Below, piece by piece: positions 1 to 10,516 of a stretch of 64,000 nucleotides of DNA. Made by a program: the position numbers and the translations under genes. Origin of the DNA: Coleophoma eucalyptorum. Lineage: Eukaryota > Ascomycota > Leotiomycetes > Helotiales > Dermateaceae. Within the stretch, counting starts at the first letter, position 1; each line of letters starts with the position of its first letter. Under the pieces are notes generated by a model. That model ran no database searches and was not told where the DNA came from. It saw only the letters and a list, made by a program, of their open reading frames with translations. The stretch lies in assembly GCA_026120035.1 (NCBI GenBank), contig JALRME010000003.1, forward strand, positions 1,488,001-1,552,000, in the 5' to 3' direction.

Positions 1-105
1 ACTCTCAATCCCACACACACACTCATTCCCCAACTTGCTTTCTGTCCCACCAATTCTTTCGAATTGAAATTTCTACGCATATACTGATCATATCTCACAA
101 CCCAG

Positions 106-497
106 GTTTCGGCGGCGGACGTTCGCATCGGCGAGCCTCACCACGATCAGGGTATCTAAAGCGAATGTACGCGCAACTCCGACGTCTCCTACGCGACTTG
201 TTGTACTACATGAAGCGGCATCCCATGAAAGTGTTCATGCTGGTGATCATGCCTCTGATTACAGGTGGCGCCCTGACAGGCCTACTCCAGAAATTCGGCA
301 TCCGCTTGCCTGGCGGCTTGGAGAGGATGCTAGGGATTCCATCGAGCGGTGCAGGACGTTATGGTGGCATTGAGCGCTTGGGACGAGATGGCCGCGGGGA
401 TTTGCAATGGGAGCGTAGCAAGGTTACGGGCGAGGGTGTTAGGGGACTGATGGAGGGAGCTGGGGGATTGATGACGATGGCGAAGATGTTCATGTGA
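106..497 (+). CDS. 3' exon of a small predicted membrane protein (5' part outside window)
   Basis: The ATG at 165 is preceded by an uninterrupted in-frame stretch back to 106, where a pyrimidine-rich tract ending in CCCAG looks like a 3' splice site. The exon therefore probably starts at 106 (two bases completing a codon) and the true start lies left of the window. The visible part begins Gly-rich, then has an Arg-rich segment, one hydrophobic segment (about residues 40-60, VFMLVIMPLITGG) and a Gly/Arg-rich tail ending at TGA 495-497. This layout suggests a single-pass membrane protein with a basic flank. I do not recognise the family. If the upstream exon is not real, the gene is a 110-residue protein starting at 165. 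Confidence 0.6.
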
Positions 498-855
498 ACA
501 AAGGAGGAAAGTCATATGACAGGTAATGATGGATGCTGCGGAGGGTTGGACACTAACGAAAGAATGAATTTGGGAACCTGGCGTTTACGGAATATCTCTA
601 AGCCATATACCTTTCCACATCACAAAATTTTATAGAGGATGCTCAGGCACGGCGCTCAATCGTGGTGTTCCTAAGCCGAAAGCAAGGCCTCTTTTTCGTC
701 CTATTCACTTTTCCTTTAAATCAGATATAACTTATATGAAAGTATAGCAATAGAGGAGTATCAAAAATAAAATATGGAAAACACATTCAATTAAAAAAGG
801 GAAATGGTCTATGTGAACTATATGAATGCAAAGATGCAACCTGCAATGAATTATG
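498..855. other. Convergent intergenic region
   Basis: This is the space between two convergent genes, so it should hold both 3' UTRs. It is AT-rich towards 760-800. I see no further coding, RNA or repeat feature. Confidence 0.5.
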
Positions 856-2133
856 TTATCTGCTTTTGCCCTTCTTTCGGCCACCAACTGGTTTCCTTGA
901 GACGACACTTTTACTTCGACTGGGTTCTGGCTCCTCCACAAAGACTTGCACCCCATTACCCAGCGGATCTTCACTTGACTCCTCCTCACTGCTGCTGCTT
1001 TCCTGGCTGTCAGGAACCTCAGCCTCATGTCTCAAGAGAGATTGATCTGAGTTGGTTCCCCGACTGTTACTGGAATAGCCGCCACCAATGGGTGGTGTGC
1101 GACGGACAGAAGAGTAAGTGACTTCGGCTGGACCAGAGGCATTCCGACGACCAGATGCTGTGGGCTGCATGAATTGTGGAGGAATGGGAGGGGGTTGTCC
1201 AGATGATGTTTGATATAGAAATGGATCAGCAGCATATTGAGAAGATATCGAACTGCGCCTTGAACTGGACGGTACCCAATCCTCATCATCGGGTAGAGGC
1301 CGACGAGAACTGTTACTTGCTGAAGATCCCGGGCGTGTACCGTCTGAAAAATGGCGACCGGCTTGTCCTTGTTGAAAGGGGAAAGGTGGTGGCGTGCCAC
1401 GCAACTCGCGGTTTGTTGCTGAGTGTGGCCTTGATGGAGAGTTGCGAGTGCTGCTTGACTGTGCAGGATAGTAGCCAAATGGTGCATATGTGGGGCCATC
1501 TGGACCAGCAATGAGCATGCCCGGTGCAGGTGCTCCAGCTTGGATATCATCAGATCTCCTTGATTTGCTCTTGCGGATAATAGGCTCCACACCGGCAATT
1601 GGCAGCGAAACGACATGTCGTTCGGTTTTTCTTCGACGGTCGCTTCCACTTCCAGAACCAGTTTTCTTCTTGGACTTTGCAGTAGCTGCAGACTGCATCC
1701 GTTTCCTTCTCTTTGTCAGAGCATCCAACTCATCCCGATTCAATTTCACCTCTCGCTTTCCCTTTTCCTCGGCTCTGCGAATCCGAGCCAGCGCCGATTG
1801 TACAAGCGCCTCTTCCTTATCCCGCATAGCAATTTGCATCGCATTATCACCCTCCTCTCCTATATCATCCGAGGACTCGTTTGACGTATCCGTATCATCA
1901 TAAGCATATTTCCTGCGTGCGCGTGACGCCGAAGCTAATTCTATTCCCGTGAACTGAAGCGGATCGCTAGCAAAACGTTTTTCCTTGAAATTCAAACCAA
2001 CTCCGTGTGTATCTGTATCATCACTATCCAGCTCTTCGACGCGAGCTTGCTCTTGCCAATAAGCCTGATCATGCTCCCACTGCCTCCTTCTCCTGCTCCC
2101 CCTGGCCCCTGGTGGTCTTCCCCATGAGGGCAT
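856..2133 (-). CDS. Conserved-looking low-complexity basic protein, function unknown
   Basis: A single open frame of 425 residues. The N-terminus is Arg-rich (GSRRRRQWEHDQAYW), followed by an acidic patch and a probable helical, charged segment around residues 100-145 (ALARIRRAEEKGKREVKLN). A Lys-rich KRRKRMQ/KSKKK stretch could act as a nuclear localisation signal. The remainder is Ser/Pro/Gln-rich and probably disordered, with an acidic Ser/Glu run and a basic GGRKKGKSR tail. No catalytic domain is visible. The ATG lies only 26 bp after the stop of the PRA1 gene on the same strand, and the frame stays open for some 50 bp upstream of that ATG. The start could therefore lie further upstream, or the gene may be co-transcribed with PRA1. 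Function unknown. Confidence 0.75.
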   Translation of the reverse strand: MPSWGRPPGARGSRRRRQWEHDQAYWQEQARVEELDSDDTDTHGVGLNFKEKRFASDPLQFTGIELASASRARRKYAYDDTDTSNESSDDIGEEGDNAMQIAMRDKEEALVQSALARIRRAEEKGKREVKLNRDELDALTKRRKRMQSAATAKSKKKTGSGSGSDRRRKTERHVVSLPIAGVEPIIRKSKSRRSDDIQAGAPAPGMLIAGPDGPTYAPFGYYPAQSSSTRNSPSRPHSATNRELRGTPPPFPFQQGQAGRHFSDGTRPGSSASNSSRRPLPDDEDWVPSSSRRSSISSQYAADPFLYQTSSGQPPPIPPQFMQPTASGRRNASGPAEVTYSSVRRTPPIGGGYSSNSRGTNSDQSLLRHEAEVPDSQESSSSEEESSEDPLGNGVQVFVEEPEPSRSKSVVSRKPVGGRKKGKSR

Positions 2134-2159
2134 AACTTTGGGAGATCGCGGCCGACCAC

Positions 2160-2690
2160 CTAGACCGCCTCCCCAGAAAAAGCCTCATCAATCGGTTTGT
2201 CCATGAATGAGGCATGTCCTAGAATGCTGACTCCGCTAGCGCCAATGAGCCAGAGAATTGTTGAGATTGGCGATGCGAGGATGCCGAGAGGTACAGCAAT
2301 GACAAGCAGGGTAGTGTAGAGCTGAGATGAGGTAGCACGAACCACTCCGATGTCAAGATCTCGTCCCTCAAGCTTGCCAATACCCCACATACCGCCGACG
2401 ACGAAAAAAATATCAAAAAGCAAAAGCCAGTTTGTCAGCAAGCTATAGATGCTCAACATGGCAAAGACAACGGCATAGTTGCTGGAAAAGTATCCCAGAT
2501 TGTAGTTGACCCTGGATTGGACCTCGCCGAAGTTTGCAGGTTTAGACAGACGCTTCAAGTCAAGGAATTCCGAGACAGGCTTCAGATTTGCGAACCTGGA
2601 GGCCAGCGATTGTGATCGCACGCTTGCGAACCGGTCGGATAGATTCAGTCGGGACGTAAGAACGTCGAGTGGGATGTTGATGCGGCTCAT
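2160..2690 (-). CDS. YIP3: PRA1/Yip3 family prenylated Rab acceptor
   Basis: PRA1-family proteins are small membrane proteins of ER and Golgi that bind prenylated Rab GTPases and help deliver or recycle them. I start at the ATG at 2690 (MSRINIPLDVLTSRLNLSDR), giving 176 residues, because fungal members typically begin this way; an in-frame ATG at 2717 would add nine residues. The family core is visible: the PANFGEVQSRVNYNLGYF motif before the first hydrophobic pair (AVVFAMLSIYSLLTNWLLLFDIFFVVGG), then a second hydrophobic pair (LYTTLLVIAVPLGILASPISTILWLIG). No intron is needed. The gene shares an upstream region with the divergent ERJ5-like gene, and the next same-strand gene follows after 26 bp. 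Confidence 0.9.
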   Translation of the reverse strand: MSRINIPLDVLTSRLNLSDRFASVRSQSLASRFANLKPVSEFLDLKRLSKPANFGEVQSRVNYNLGYFSSNYAVVFAMLSIYSLLTNWLLLFDIFFVVGGMWGIGKLEGRDLDIGVVRATSSQLYTTLLVIAVPLGILASPISTILWLIGASGVSILGHASFMDKPIDEAFSGEAV

Positions 2691-2717
2691 GGTTGTATAG
2701 ATTTCGGGAATTGTCAA

Positions 2718-3646
2718 AAGGACTTTTAGAGAATTGACGCGTCGAGGAAAGATGGTAAGGGAGCGGTTTGAGAGGTCTGAAGCCTTTTTGTGAGAGGTTT
2801 CGAGGCTATGTTTGTAGCTTCGGGAGATGTGTTAACTTCCGGGTAACAGCGTCCACGTAATCAATTGGTAGGCAACGAGAAAATCAAAGACAGCTGATGA
2901 AGCGGGCGGAGTGACAGACGCGAACACGAAGCTGGTAGAAAGATGTGTTGTTCGAGAGCCCGAATGTAAGGAGGGAGACGCGAGGTGATTTTGCTTTCTG
3001 AACAGGAATGCAGATGCTGATGGACGAACAGATATTTGGCGACTGGCGGATCAGCACTTGCGGGTTCCAAGGTTGGGAAAGAGACGAGAACGACTGATTT
3101 GCTGTGGCGCCTTCCGTCGCTCTAATCCAGAATTGGCTGGGGGATGCCTGGAATGCCTCAGCAGAGCTCTCAGGCACCAACCTCCGTTCTCTGCGTGTCT
3201 CGCCGTCCCGATAACAGGTGCAGGACTCACGCTCCTCACAAATTTTCACCTTCCCGAGAACTCGTCCGCTCGACTCCAGAAGGGAAGTTCGAAGGAAGGA
3301 CAAGGACAGGAACCAGGACGCGGTGTGGGCGTCCCTCGACCGCTTTATAACCTGCTCTGGTGCATAAGACTCGGAACTCGGTCACAGTCTCCCACAGTCT
3401 ACCTCTATCTGCCGTGTGCTGCAGGCTTCGCTGTACGCCTGCGGACTGGTTGGTACCTTAGGCTGGAAGCGGAAGCAAGTGTGCAAGTGTGCTGGCGCCT
3501 GTCGTTGCCCCTGCGCAGTTCCACATTCCGGATTATCTTTGGCCCCGAGCATCCTGGAGGACCAAGTTGAACAATTTCCAAAAGATTTGTTTGAGGACAC
3601 ATCACAGCGGGGTGTCCACTCTACATCAACAACGCAGCAGTAGACG
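2718..3646. promoter_or_regulatory. Shared upstream region of divergent PRA1 and ERJ5-like genes
   Basis: About 0.9 kb separates the two divergent start codons. Several reading frames are open here on both strands, but none shows a recognisable domain and they overlap each other, as expected for moderately GC-rich non-coding DNA. I read it as two back-to-back promoters with 5' UTRs. No TATA box or specific operator stands out. Confidence 0.5.
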
Positions 3647-4931
3647 ATGAGGCGGTTTTTCCTTACCCTAGGCGTATTCGCCTGCCTGGTGGCCTTTGTG
3701 GCAGCATGGAGCAAAGAAGGCGAGTGCTCTAGAGAGTTGCACATGCACGTTATCTGACAACAACAACAGACCAAGAGATCTTCCGCTTGAGAGACGAATT
3801 GGCTTCCACTGAGGGTCCAGACGTGTCTTTCTACGACTTCTTGGGCACCAAGCCCTCTGCAAATCAAGATGACCTCAACAAGGCCTATCGAAAGCGCTCT
3901 CGTGTCCTCCATCCAGACAAGGTCAAGCAACAATTCATCGCCGAGAGATCTACCGGCAAGGACAAGAAGGCAGGTTCCAAGCCTGGAGTTCATGTTTCTA
4001 AGGGACCCTCGAAGGCCGAGATTGCTGCCACCGCCAAAGCAGCCAGTGATCGATTTGCACGCCTTGGTCTCGTCGCCAATATCCTACGCGGTCCCGGACG
4101 AGAACGCTATGATCACTTCCTGAGCAATGGCTTTCCAACGTGGAAAGGAACAGGTTACTATTATGCCAGATTCCGCCCAGGTTTAGGAACGGTGTTGACG
4201 ACCCTCTTCATCTTTGTTGGAGGTGGAGGACATTGGCTTGCGTTGTACCTGAGCTGGAATCGTCAGCGTGAGTTTGTTGGACGCTACATCAAGTTTGCTC
4301 GACAAGCTGCCTGGGGCGACAATCTTGGAATACCAGGCGTAGAGCGCACAGCTACACCACCTGTTGCCAGTGGCTCAGACGGCGTAGATCCAGAAGCCAT
4401 GCCATTGAACAGAAGACAAAGGCGCATGCAGGAGAAGGATACCAAGAAAGACAAGTCTGAGAAGAAGCCCAAAAGCAAGAGAGCGTCCCCTGCTTCAACT
4501 CCAACTGGTAGCACAGGCATAAAGAAGAGAGTCGTCGCAGAGAATGGAAAGATCCTCGTGGTCGACTCCGTTGGCAACGTTTATCTGGAACAGGCCGATG
4601 AGGATGGCGTAAACCACGAATTTCTCCTTGACGTACGTCCTCTACACTGAACCCTAACAAAGCACCACTAACACTTCCAATCTAGCCCAATGAACTGCCA
4701 CCACCAACCATCAAAGATACTGCACTGTTCCGCTTCCCTGTCTGGGCATTCAACCAGAGCGCTGGCCGCTTCCTCAACAAGGCCCCTGCAGAGGACGCTT
4801 CTTCGGAGGAAGGCGGGGAGGCAACACCAAGCAGCTCAGACGCCGAAGAGGACTTTGAAGTCCTTGAAAAGGTCAAGACGAGCTCTAGCAATGGTAAGTC
4901 GTTGAAGAAGAAGAAGAGCGGAAGAAGGTGA
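3647..4931 (+). CDS. ERJ5: ERJ5-like ER membrane J-domain co-chaperone
   Basis: Yeast Erj5 is an ER J-protein that stimulates the Hsp70 BiP/Kar2. Exons: 3647-3719, 3770-4632, 4686-4931, giving 393 residues. Exon 1 encodes a signal sequence (MRRFFLTLGVFACLVAFVAA) and WSKE. The frame then joins exon 2 through a 50-nt intron with a GC donor (AG|GCGAGT) and CAG acceptor, giving the family sequence WSKEDQEIFRLRDE. The J domain follows, with the HPD motif in RVLHPDKV, then a hydrophobic segment (VLTTLFIFVGGGGHWLALYL) and a charged Lys-rich region. Exon 3 continues with PNELPPP and ends in a KKKKSGRR tail. The second intron is an ordinary GTACGT...TCTAG intron. Start and splice choices rest on frame continuity and resemblance to the family as remembered. 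Confidence 0.9.
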
Positions 4932-5937
4932 TCTCTGTCGTAAAAATGACCCTCCTTGTACGTTTGCCTGTAAAGTTATTAGTATATTGGCGTCGGAAAA
5001 TCAAGTTATGCGGTGGCAACTTGAAAAAACTGGAGACCCAGGATTCTGCTCAGGCGGACAAAAATAAATATTTAGAATTTGTATAACCACAAGATGTTTC
5101 TTCATGATACTATAAACTGTATGCACCGTTCAGAACGTGTTAGGCGAGCAGACAGTAGTGAATGGTTCATCCTTATTCATTTTAACTATTTCAAGAGCCC
5201 TTCACCTCACTTTATTTACCATTATTCGGCACCAAGTATGAAAAGAGATGCCAAAATTGCCACATAACCCAATAATCCAACCTTTCATCCCTACCCCATT
5301 ACACTACAAACCCTCCGCATCTCCACATCAACCATATTGACCATATTGAAAACGTGTAAATGCCTCTTCCAACTCGCTCCCGTCGTTCGTCGCCAAACAA
5401 CGACTTTTCCCCTCTCTTTAAACCAAGTATCACACTGGTCCGAGGAGAGCCGCATATAACTTAACTCAATTGATTTCTTTCGCTGCAAGGACGAAGAATG
5501 GCGCACCGAGTATGCAAAGCAGAGACGGGCAAAGAGCTGGCAGGGTAATAAAGAAAAGCTTTCTTTGGGTATCCTTCCTTGCTGAGCAGGCATAAAAGTA
5601 TGATATCTTGTGTAGAAAAAGAACTAAAAACACGGGAAAGCAACCCCGCGCCTTTAGATGCGATAAAAGATAAGAAATGCAATCTTTAATGTCATGTAAT
5701 ATACAGGATCCTCCCCGAAAAGGCAAGTATTTTCGGTTAGTATAGTCGTTATTAATAATTACAGTGTCGTTGTTTAGTCGTAAATACGTCTTCGGCTCCA
5801 GTCCAAAGTCGTAGAATTCTTGTAACGTGGAACCATCGCAGTTATCCACTTCCATGTTCTTTATCGTAGCTTTAACCAAAGAATGACTCCTCGTCAACGG
5901 GACCTGAAAGCGTTCAGAACCGGGGCTTTCGAATCAT
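4932..5937. other. Convergent intergenic region, 3' UTRs
   Basis: About 1 kb between the stops of the ERJ5-like gene and the BEM3-like gene. It is AT-rich and should contain both 3' UTRs. A 143-codon minus-strand frame at 5466-5897 has no recognisable domain and lies where the BEM3-like 3' UTR is expected. I do not call it a gene. Confidence 0.5.
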
Positions 5938-8900
5938 CTAAGCGAAGAACTCACGCTCCTCTCGCAGTTTTTGACTGCTGGCCTTTTTGCTCATTCCCAT
6001 GCCCATGCCGAACATGGTACTTTCTCTTCGCTTGCTCTTGGGAGCAGGGCTTTCACGTCCATATGGCCTACCGCCACTGTAGACGTCATAAGCTGGGCCA
6101 GCTAGAGTTGGAGCACGGCTTCCATATTCAGGTCCAGCCATTGTTTGCAATTGAGGCTCATATGAAGGCTGGGCAGGTGCAAAACCAGTGTCATATCCTG
6201 CACGTTGTTGCTGGTAATGCTGTGGTGGAGGGAAATTTGGTGGAGGTGCATGTACAGGGACGTCAGTTGTGTCCTGCCCTTCTGGAGGTGCATCGAAAAT
6301 TCCTTCATACTGTTGTAAGAACAGCGCGAAAACAGGTGCTGGAATGTTGAGCGTGGGGGAGAAGACAATGCCGACGTTACGAACTGTCATCTTGTTCACA
6401 TCAGCGTGATTAATGATGTTAATCAAAAAGCTTGCCAGATATCTCAACAGAGAAATATTAGCACGTGGCAGTCTATGCACAAGTCCATTGCAAGCTCTGA
6501 CTTTCTCTTCAATACTGCCCAGTTCCGTTACAGCAAGAAACTCCAGATGTAGCTCTCTTGTCAGGATCGTGCTAGGAAGTTCTCTCAAGTACAACTTTAA
6601 TAGGGAAGCAACAGCATGGATATCGTAATACTGTTCATCCGTAACCAGGTTGAGATCACCTTCTGTGTTGAACCGTTCTCGGAGTTGTTTGATTACCACA
6701 TTCGATCCGCTCAACCTGAAGATGCCCTCTTCACTAGCCGCATTCTTAGCATCCAGGTACTCGATGCATCGATAAATGACCGCAGGCAATTCAATCTGAA
6801 CATTGGCAGGGTGATTGTACTTTACGGCTTCGGACAAAGGGGCACCGAAAACTGGTCTGATTGGGCCATGCTGCTCATACGCCAGCTGTGACAAGTTCGT
6901 GGAGTCGGCCCCTCCTGCATCTGAAGAATCATATGGCCCTCGTGGTTTAGCCCCAAACCCGAAGAAACTGCGCTTCTTCTGCTTAACTCGGTCATCAGCA
7001 GCGGCTGGAGCCAGCATATTGGATTTGTTGCCCCATGAGGTCGAATCCTGGATAATATGCGCATTCTTCGGCGCCGAGATTGCCTTTGACGTCTGTGGTT
7101 GTGTACGGCTCATAGGGTCTTGTTCGTGGCCATGAGTTGGTGGTGATGGTGTACCAGTGTTCTTCGTTCGCCGTGGGGCATTACCCTGCTTCGTCGTCTC
7201 GTAGCTCACGCCCCGTAAGTCGTCACGTTCAGGTACCGTTTGATTCCTTCCTGTTCCAGATGCCTTCCTTCTCGAGCTCACTCCCTGACCCGAGCCATTG
7301 GAATCATTCCGCGCATGTTGCCTTGAGTTGCTACGCTTCTCTTCCTCGTCTCGGAAGTCAACCCACTGAAGTAGTGCTTCAACCCATTGATCACGTTCTT
7401 GATCGCTCTCTGCACACAGAACATGTCTTACAAGACTTGAAGAATCCTTTCTCTTGGGCTCTAAGATCAAGAATGCATGACGATACTGGTTGTCTTGGTC
7501 TTCAGCATCTCCACGGGAGGGAGATTGAGACTCGGCTGATTGTTGTTGCTTGCCAATCTGAGCATTTTGAAGCTTTATCGTACCAAGATGAGGGCCGCCA
7601 GGGGATTCAAAGTACCGGAAAACGGGACCGTCGAGTACAAAAAAGCGAGCTTTCCAGCCACCGAAGTTCTTGCCTCGTTTCGTGAGGTACCCATTCTTGT
7701 AAATTCGTCCACCTGGGCCTGTCTTCACTGGACTCTCGCTTGTTGAATCCCCGACCAGGTGCAAGTTCTCGGCATTTGGCTCCATCGCATTCATTGAGAG
7801 GTATCGACAAAGCTCCAAGGCGTACGGCTGTTCCATTGGTGTATTAAGAACCTCATCCAGATATTTATCCAATGCAACTCTTCTTGCATCCAACTTAGCA
7901 GGAGCATGCCCTGTGAACAGAGATTTTTCGGGGGTCTTCGCTGTAAAGTTTGGAGACTGCTTGAGAAACTGGTCTAATTGAGCCAAGGACGAAGAGTCCT
8001 TTTCACATCTCCATAGCTCCTTGCCATCAGATCGAGAAAACACCGCAAGGGTGAATACTGGGTCCTCATCATAAGTCTTAGGGAACATAATGCTGGCCCT
8101 AGAGGGTTTGAGACGAGATGATGCAACCTTGACATCGATAGATGGGAGGGCGTTTGGTGGAAGGAGTAGATCGGGGTATTCTTCAGTCACCAACCCTCTG
8201 AAGATACCTTGTCTCCCTTCCGTGGATGAAGTGAGCATCTGGGGGCTTCTGGGACTCTGATCCTTCGGGCTGCCGGACGCAGCGTCGGTCTTCTTTTGTA
8301 TTAGCAATGGCTTAGGGGAGACAAGCTGCAAAGGATCTCCTCTGATTTCTCGAGGAGATGAAATCGACATCGGGGTTCCAGGAGGTAGTGGTATCGGCTG
8401 CCGTGGTGCTCTTGGAGACAGAGGCGCAGCAGGGAATGCACCCGTGCCACGGGGAGACATTGGTGGTGAATTGACAGCAGAGCCAGGTGTTGTTGCATCG
8501 CGAGGATTCTTGGGAAGAGGTGAAGCCATTGCTCGGTCGGCAGGTCTTGGGCTAAGTGGCAGGCCAGGGCTTAATGGACCCGCAATAGAGCCTTGAGAAG
8601 TATGGGGATTTGCATTGAGCATACCGGCCAAGGACCCAGCATTGGCAGCGTCAGAAAACATGTTTGGAGGTGATATTGGCACTGTCCGTGGACTCGCAGG
8701 CATTGGGTCCGCGTCTTTTGGTGTTGTGGGCCTCGATTTTGGAGTGCTTCTTGGGCTCTTTTTGGAAAGGCTTCGAAGTTCCGCATCCTTCTGTGCAGCA
8801 GTCTCTCTATCTCGATCATCCTCCTCTCGGGTTTTTCGTCGACCTCTCTCCGTAAATACAGGGATTTCGTTGACTTCTAGAATATCGTCATAATCTGAGT

Positions 8901-10516
8901 CCGTCTCATCACCGTCACCAACGCCATGCAGATGTGAACTGGTATTATTTTTCATTCCCAAATTCAATGGAGCGGGTGGTGCTTTCCGTGGTGTTGGGAA
9001 TTTAGCCAAGCCCTGATCTACCTCAGGTGACGCCTCGGTAATCGCCAAGGAGAACCCGTTTTGCGTTGATGACATTGGAGCTTTTGGTGGTGGTAAGGCA
9101 GGTGGTGGCCCTTTTGGAGGAGGATTGTTTGTAAAGGATCGAGAAGGTGGTAGTGTCGCTTTATAAGGCACCCCTTGAGCCATTGAAGCTTTCCTCTGCA
9201 ATTGGCCTTCCTCAAACCCTGGCACATGGGCATCTGCATCATACTGCTGGAATGCATGGGCGGTAGGAGAAGGCATTCTGTGCTCGGCTTCGGCCATGTT
9301 AACCAGTGCAGGTACCGGAGATTTAATGTCGTGGTTAGCAGGAGGCGTGATAGGATACGGCGCAAGTGCGACATCAATTGGTGATGGAGGGTGGTCGTGT
9401 TCCGGCTCCCTCAAACCAGCAGAGACAAGAGCTTCTACATTGTCCGGTCGTGGAACATCCGCAGCCCTGGAGTGAGAAGCCACAGAGCCGTTCTCAGATC
9501 CTAGCTCGCCTTGCGTTGACTCAATCGGCGAGGGAGCTGATAACATGCCTAAATTCTCCTTCAATTTCTTGCGATATCTCTCCTTGTCTTTCAACGACCT
9601 TTCCAGATCCTTGTTCAGTCCTAATATCATTGCGCGCTGCTTGTCGACCAGTCTCCATAATTGAGAATTTTGTGCAGCTTGCGATTGCTTCTCCTTTAGT
9701 AGATATTGTATCACAGCTTCCGCGGAGCCTGCGGTTCTAATCAAATTCTCAATATCATTAGTAGCGCTACCAGGCCGAGAGCCTGGCTTCTGCGAAAGCC
9801 CATCAGACATCGAGGAGATTGCAGAATCTATAGAGGATTGTCTGGGGGGTGCTCGTCCTATATCTTTCCGGTGAACAGGTACCGTTGCTGCCATAGGCCG
9901 GATCGAAAAACTGCTCGGGGGCTTAGATATCAGGACAGGATCAGAGACGCTTCGTGAGGCAGCATTCGAGTTGTTTAGCACTGTTCCGGACCTGCTGCAG
10001 GAAGAATGAGCTGGTGGCCTAAAAGCTGCAAAGTGATACATACCTGCTATGATCAAAGTGAGGTAATGTTTCCGTGGAAGAATCCTCGGACTGGTAGAAA
10101 CTCTTCTGCGAATCAAGATGATGTTCTGGGAACTCGTCTGGGTTCTCAGAGATTCCCCTTGAGAAGTTTGTATGGCCAACAGCAGTCCTTGGAAAAGTAG
10201 TTCTCGTGGGTGTCGCACTGCCGGGAGGAGACGTCGTAATGGATGTGCTTGAGTGTGCTAGAGGGCTGGGAGCAGCCTTGCGCTGGTACCTGAAAGATGT
10301 GAGTGGGAGCTAGGAAGGATTGCCAGAAAAGAAGGTTGTCACGCACCGATACTGAGAGTCTCCTGCCGGTAGCGAATTGTTTGGAGAGTGCTGGTATGTC
10401 TTGCGTCCTACTGTGGGGCTATCCTCTTGCGGAAAGAAATCGAGCTGGTGTTGTGCTACAACAAAGGTTGTTGCGGTCTGATGGGCATCATTCTGCTGTT
10501 CCGAGTGGTACGGCAT
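5938..10516 (-). CDS. BEM3: BEM3-like Rho GTPase-activating protein (PX-PH-RhoGAP)
   Basis: Bem3-type proteins switch off Cdc42/Rho1-class GTPases at sites of polarised growth. Exons on the minus strand: 10516-10347, 10289-10044, 9994-5938, giving 1490 residues. Exon 1 starts MPYHSEQQND. Exons 1-2 are Ser/Pro-rich, and frames join cleanly through introns of 57 and 49 nt. Approximate layout: coiled coil 230-290 (AQNSQLWRLVDKQRAMILGL), a long Pro/Ser-rich disordered part, PX domain 745-875, PH domain 905-1015 (NGYLTKRGKNFGGWKARFFV), RhoGAP domain 1185-1365 with the arginine finger in GIFRLSGS, and a Gln/Pro-rich tail. The PX and PH domains should bind phosphoinositides. The second intron ends CAGCAG, so the acceptor may be 9995 or 9992, adding or dropping one residue. 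Confidence 0.92.

Noticed and set aside
856..1649. Long alternative frames over the low-complexity gene, on both strands
   Set aside because: Shadows of the 425-residue frame; their translations are low-complexity mirror sequences.
3058..3570. 170-codon plus-strand open frame before the ERJ5-like gene
   Set aside because: Overlaps open frames on both strands, no domain, and sits in the shared promoter; the ERJ5-like gene has a good start at 3647.
5466..5897. 143-codon minus-strand open frame after the BEM3-like stop
   Set aside because: No domain, lies in the expected 3' UTR, AT-rich composition unlike the neighbouring coding sequence.
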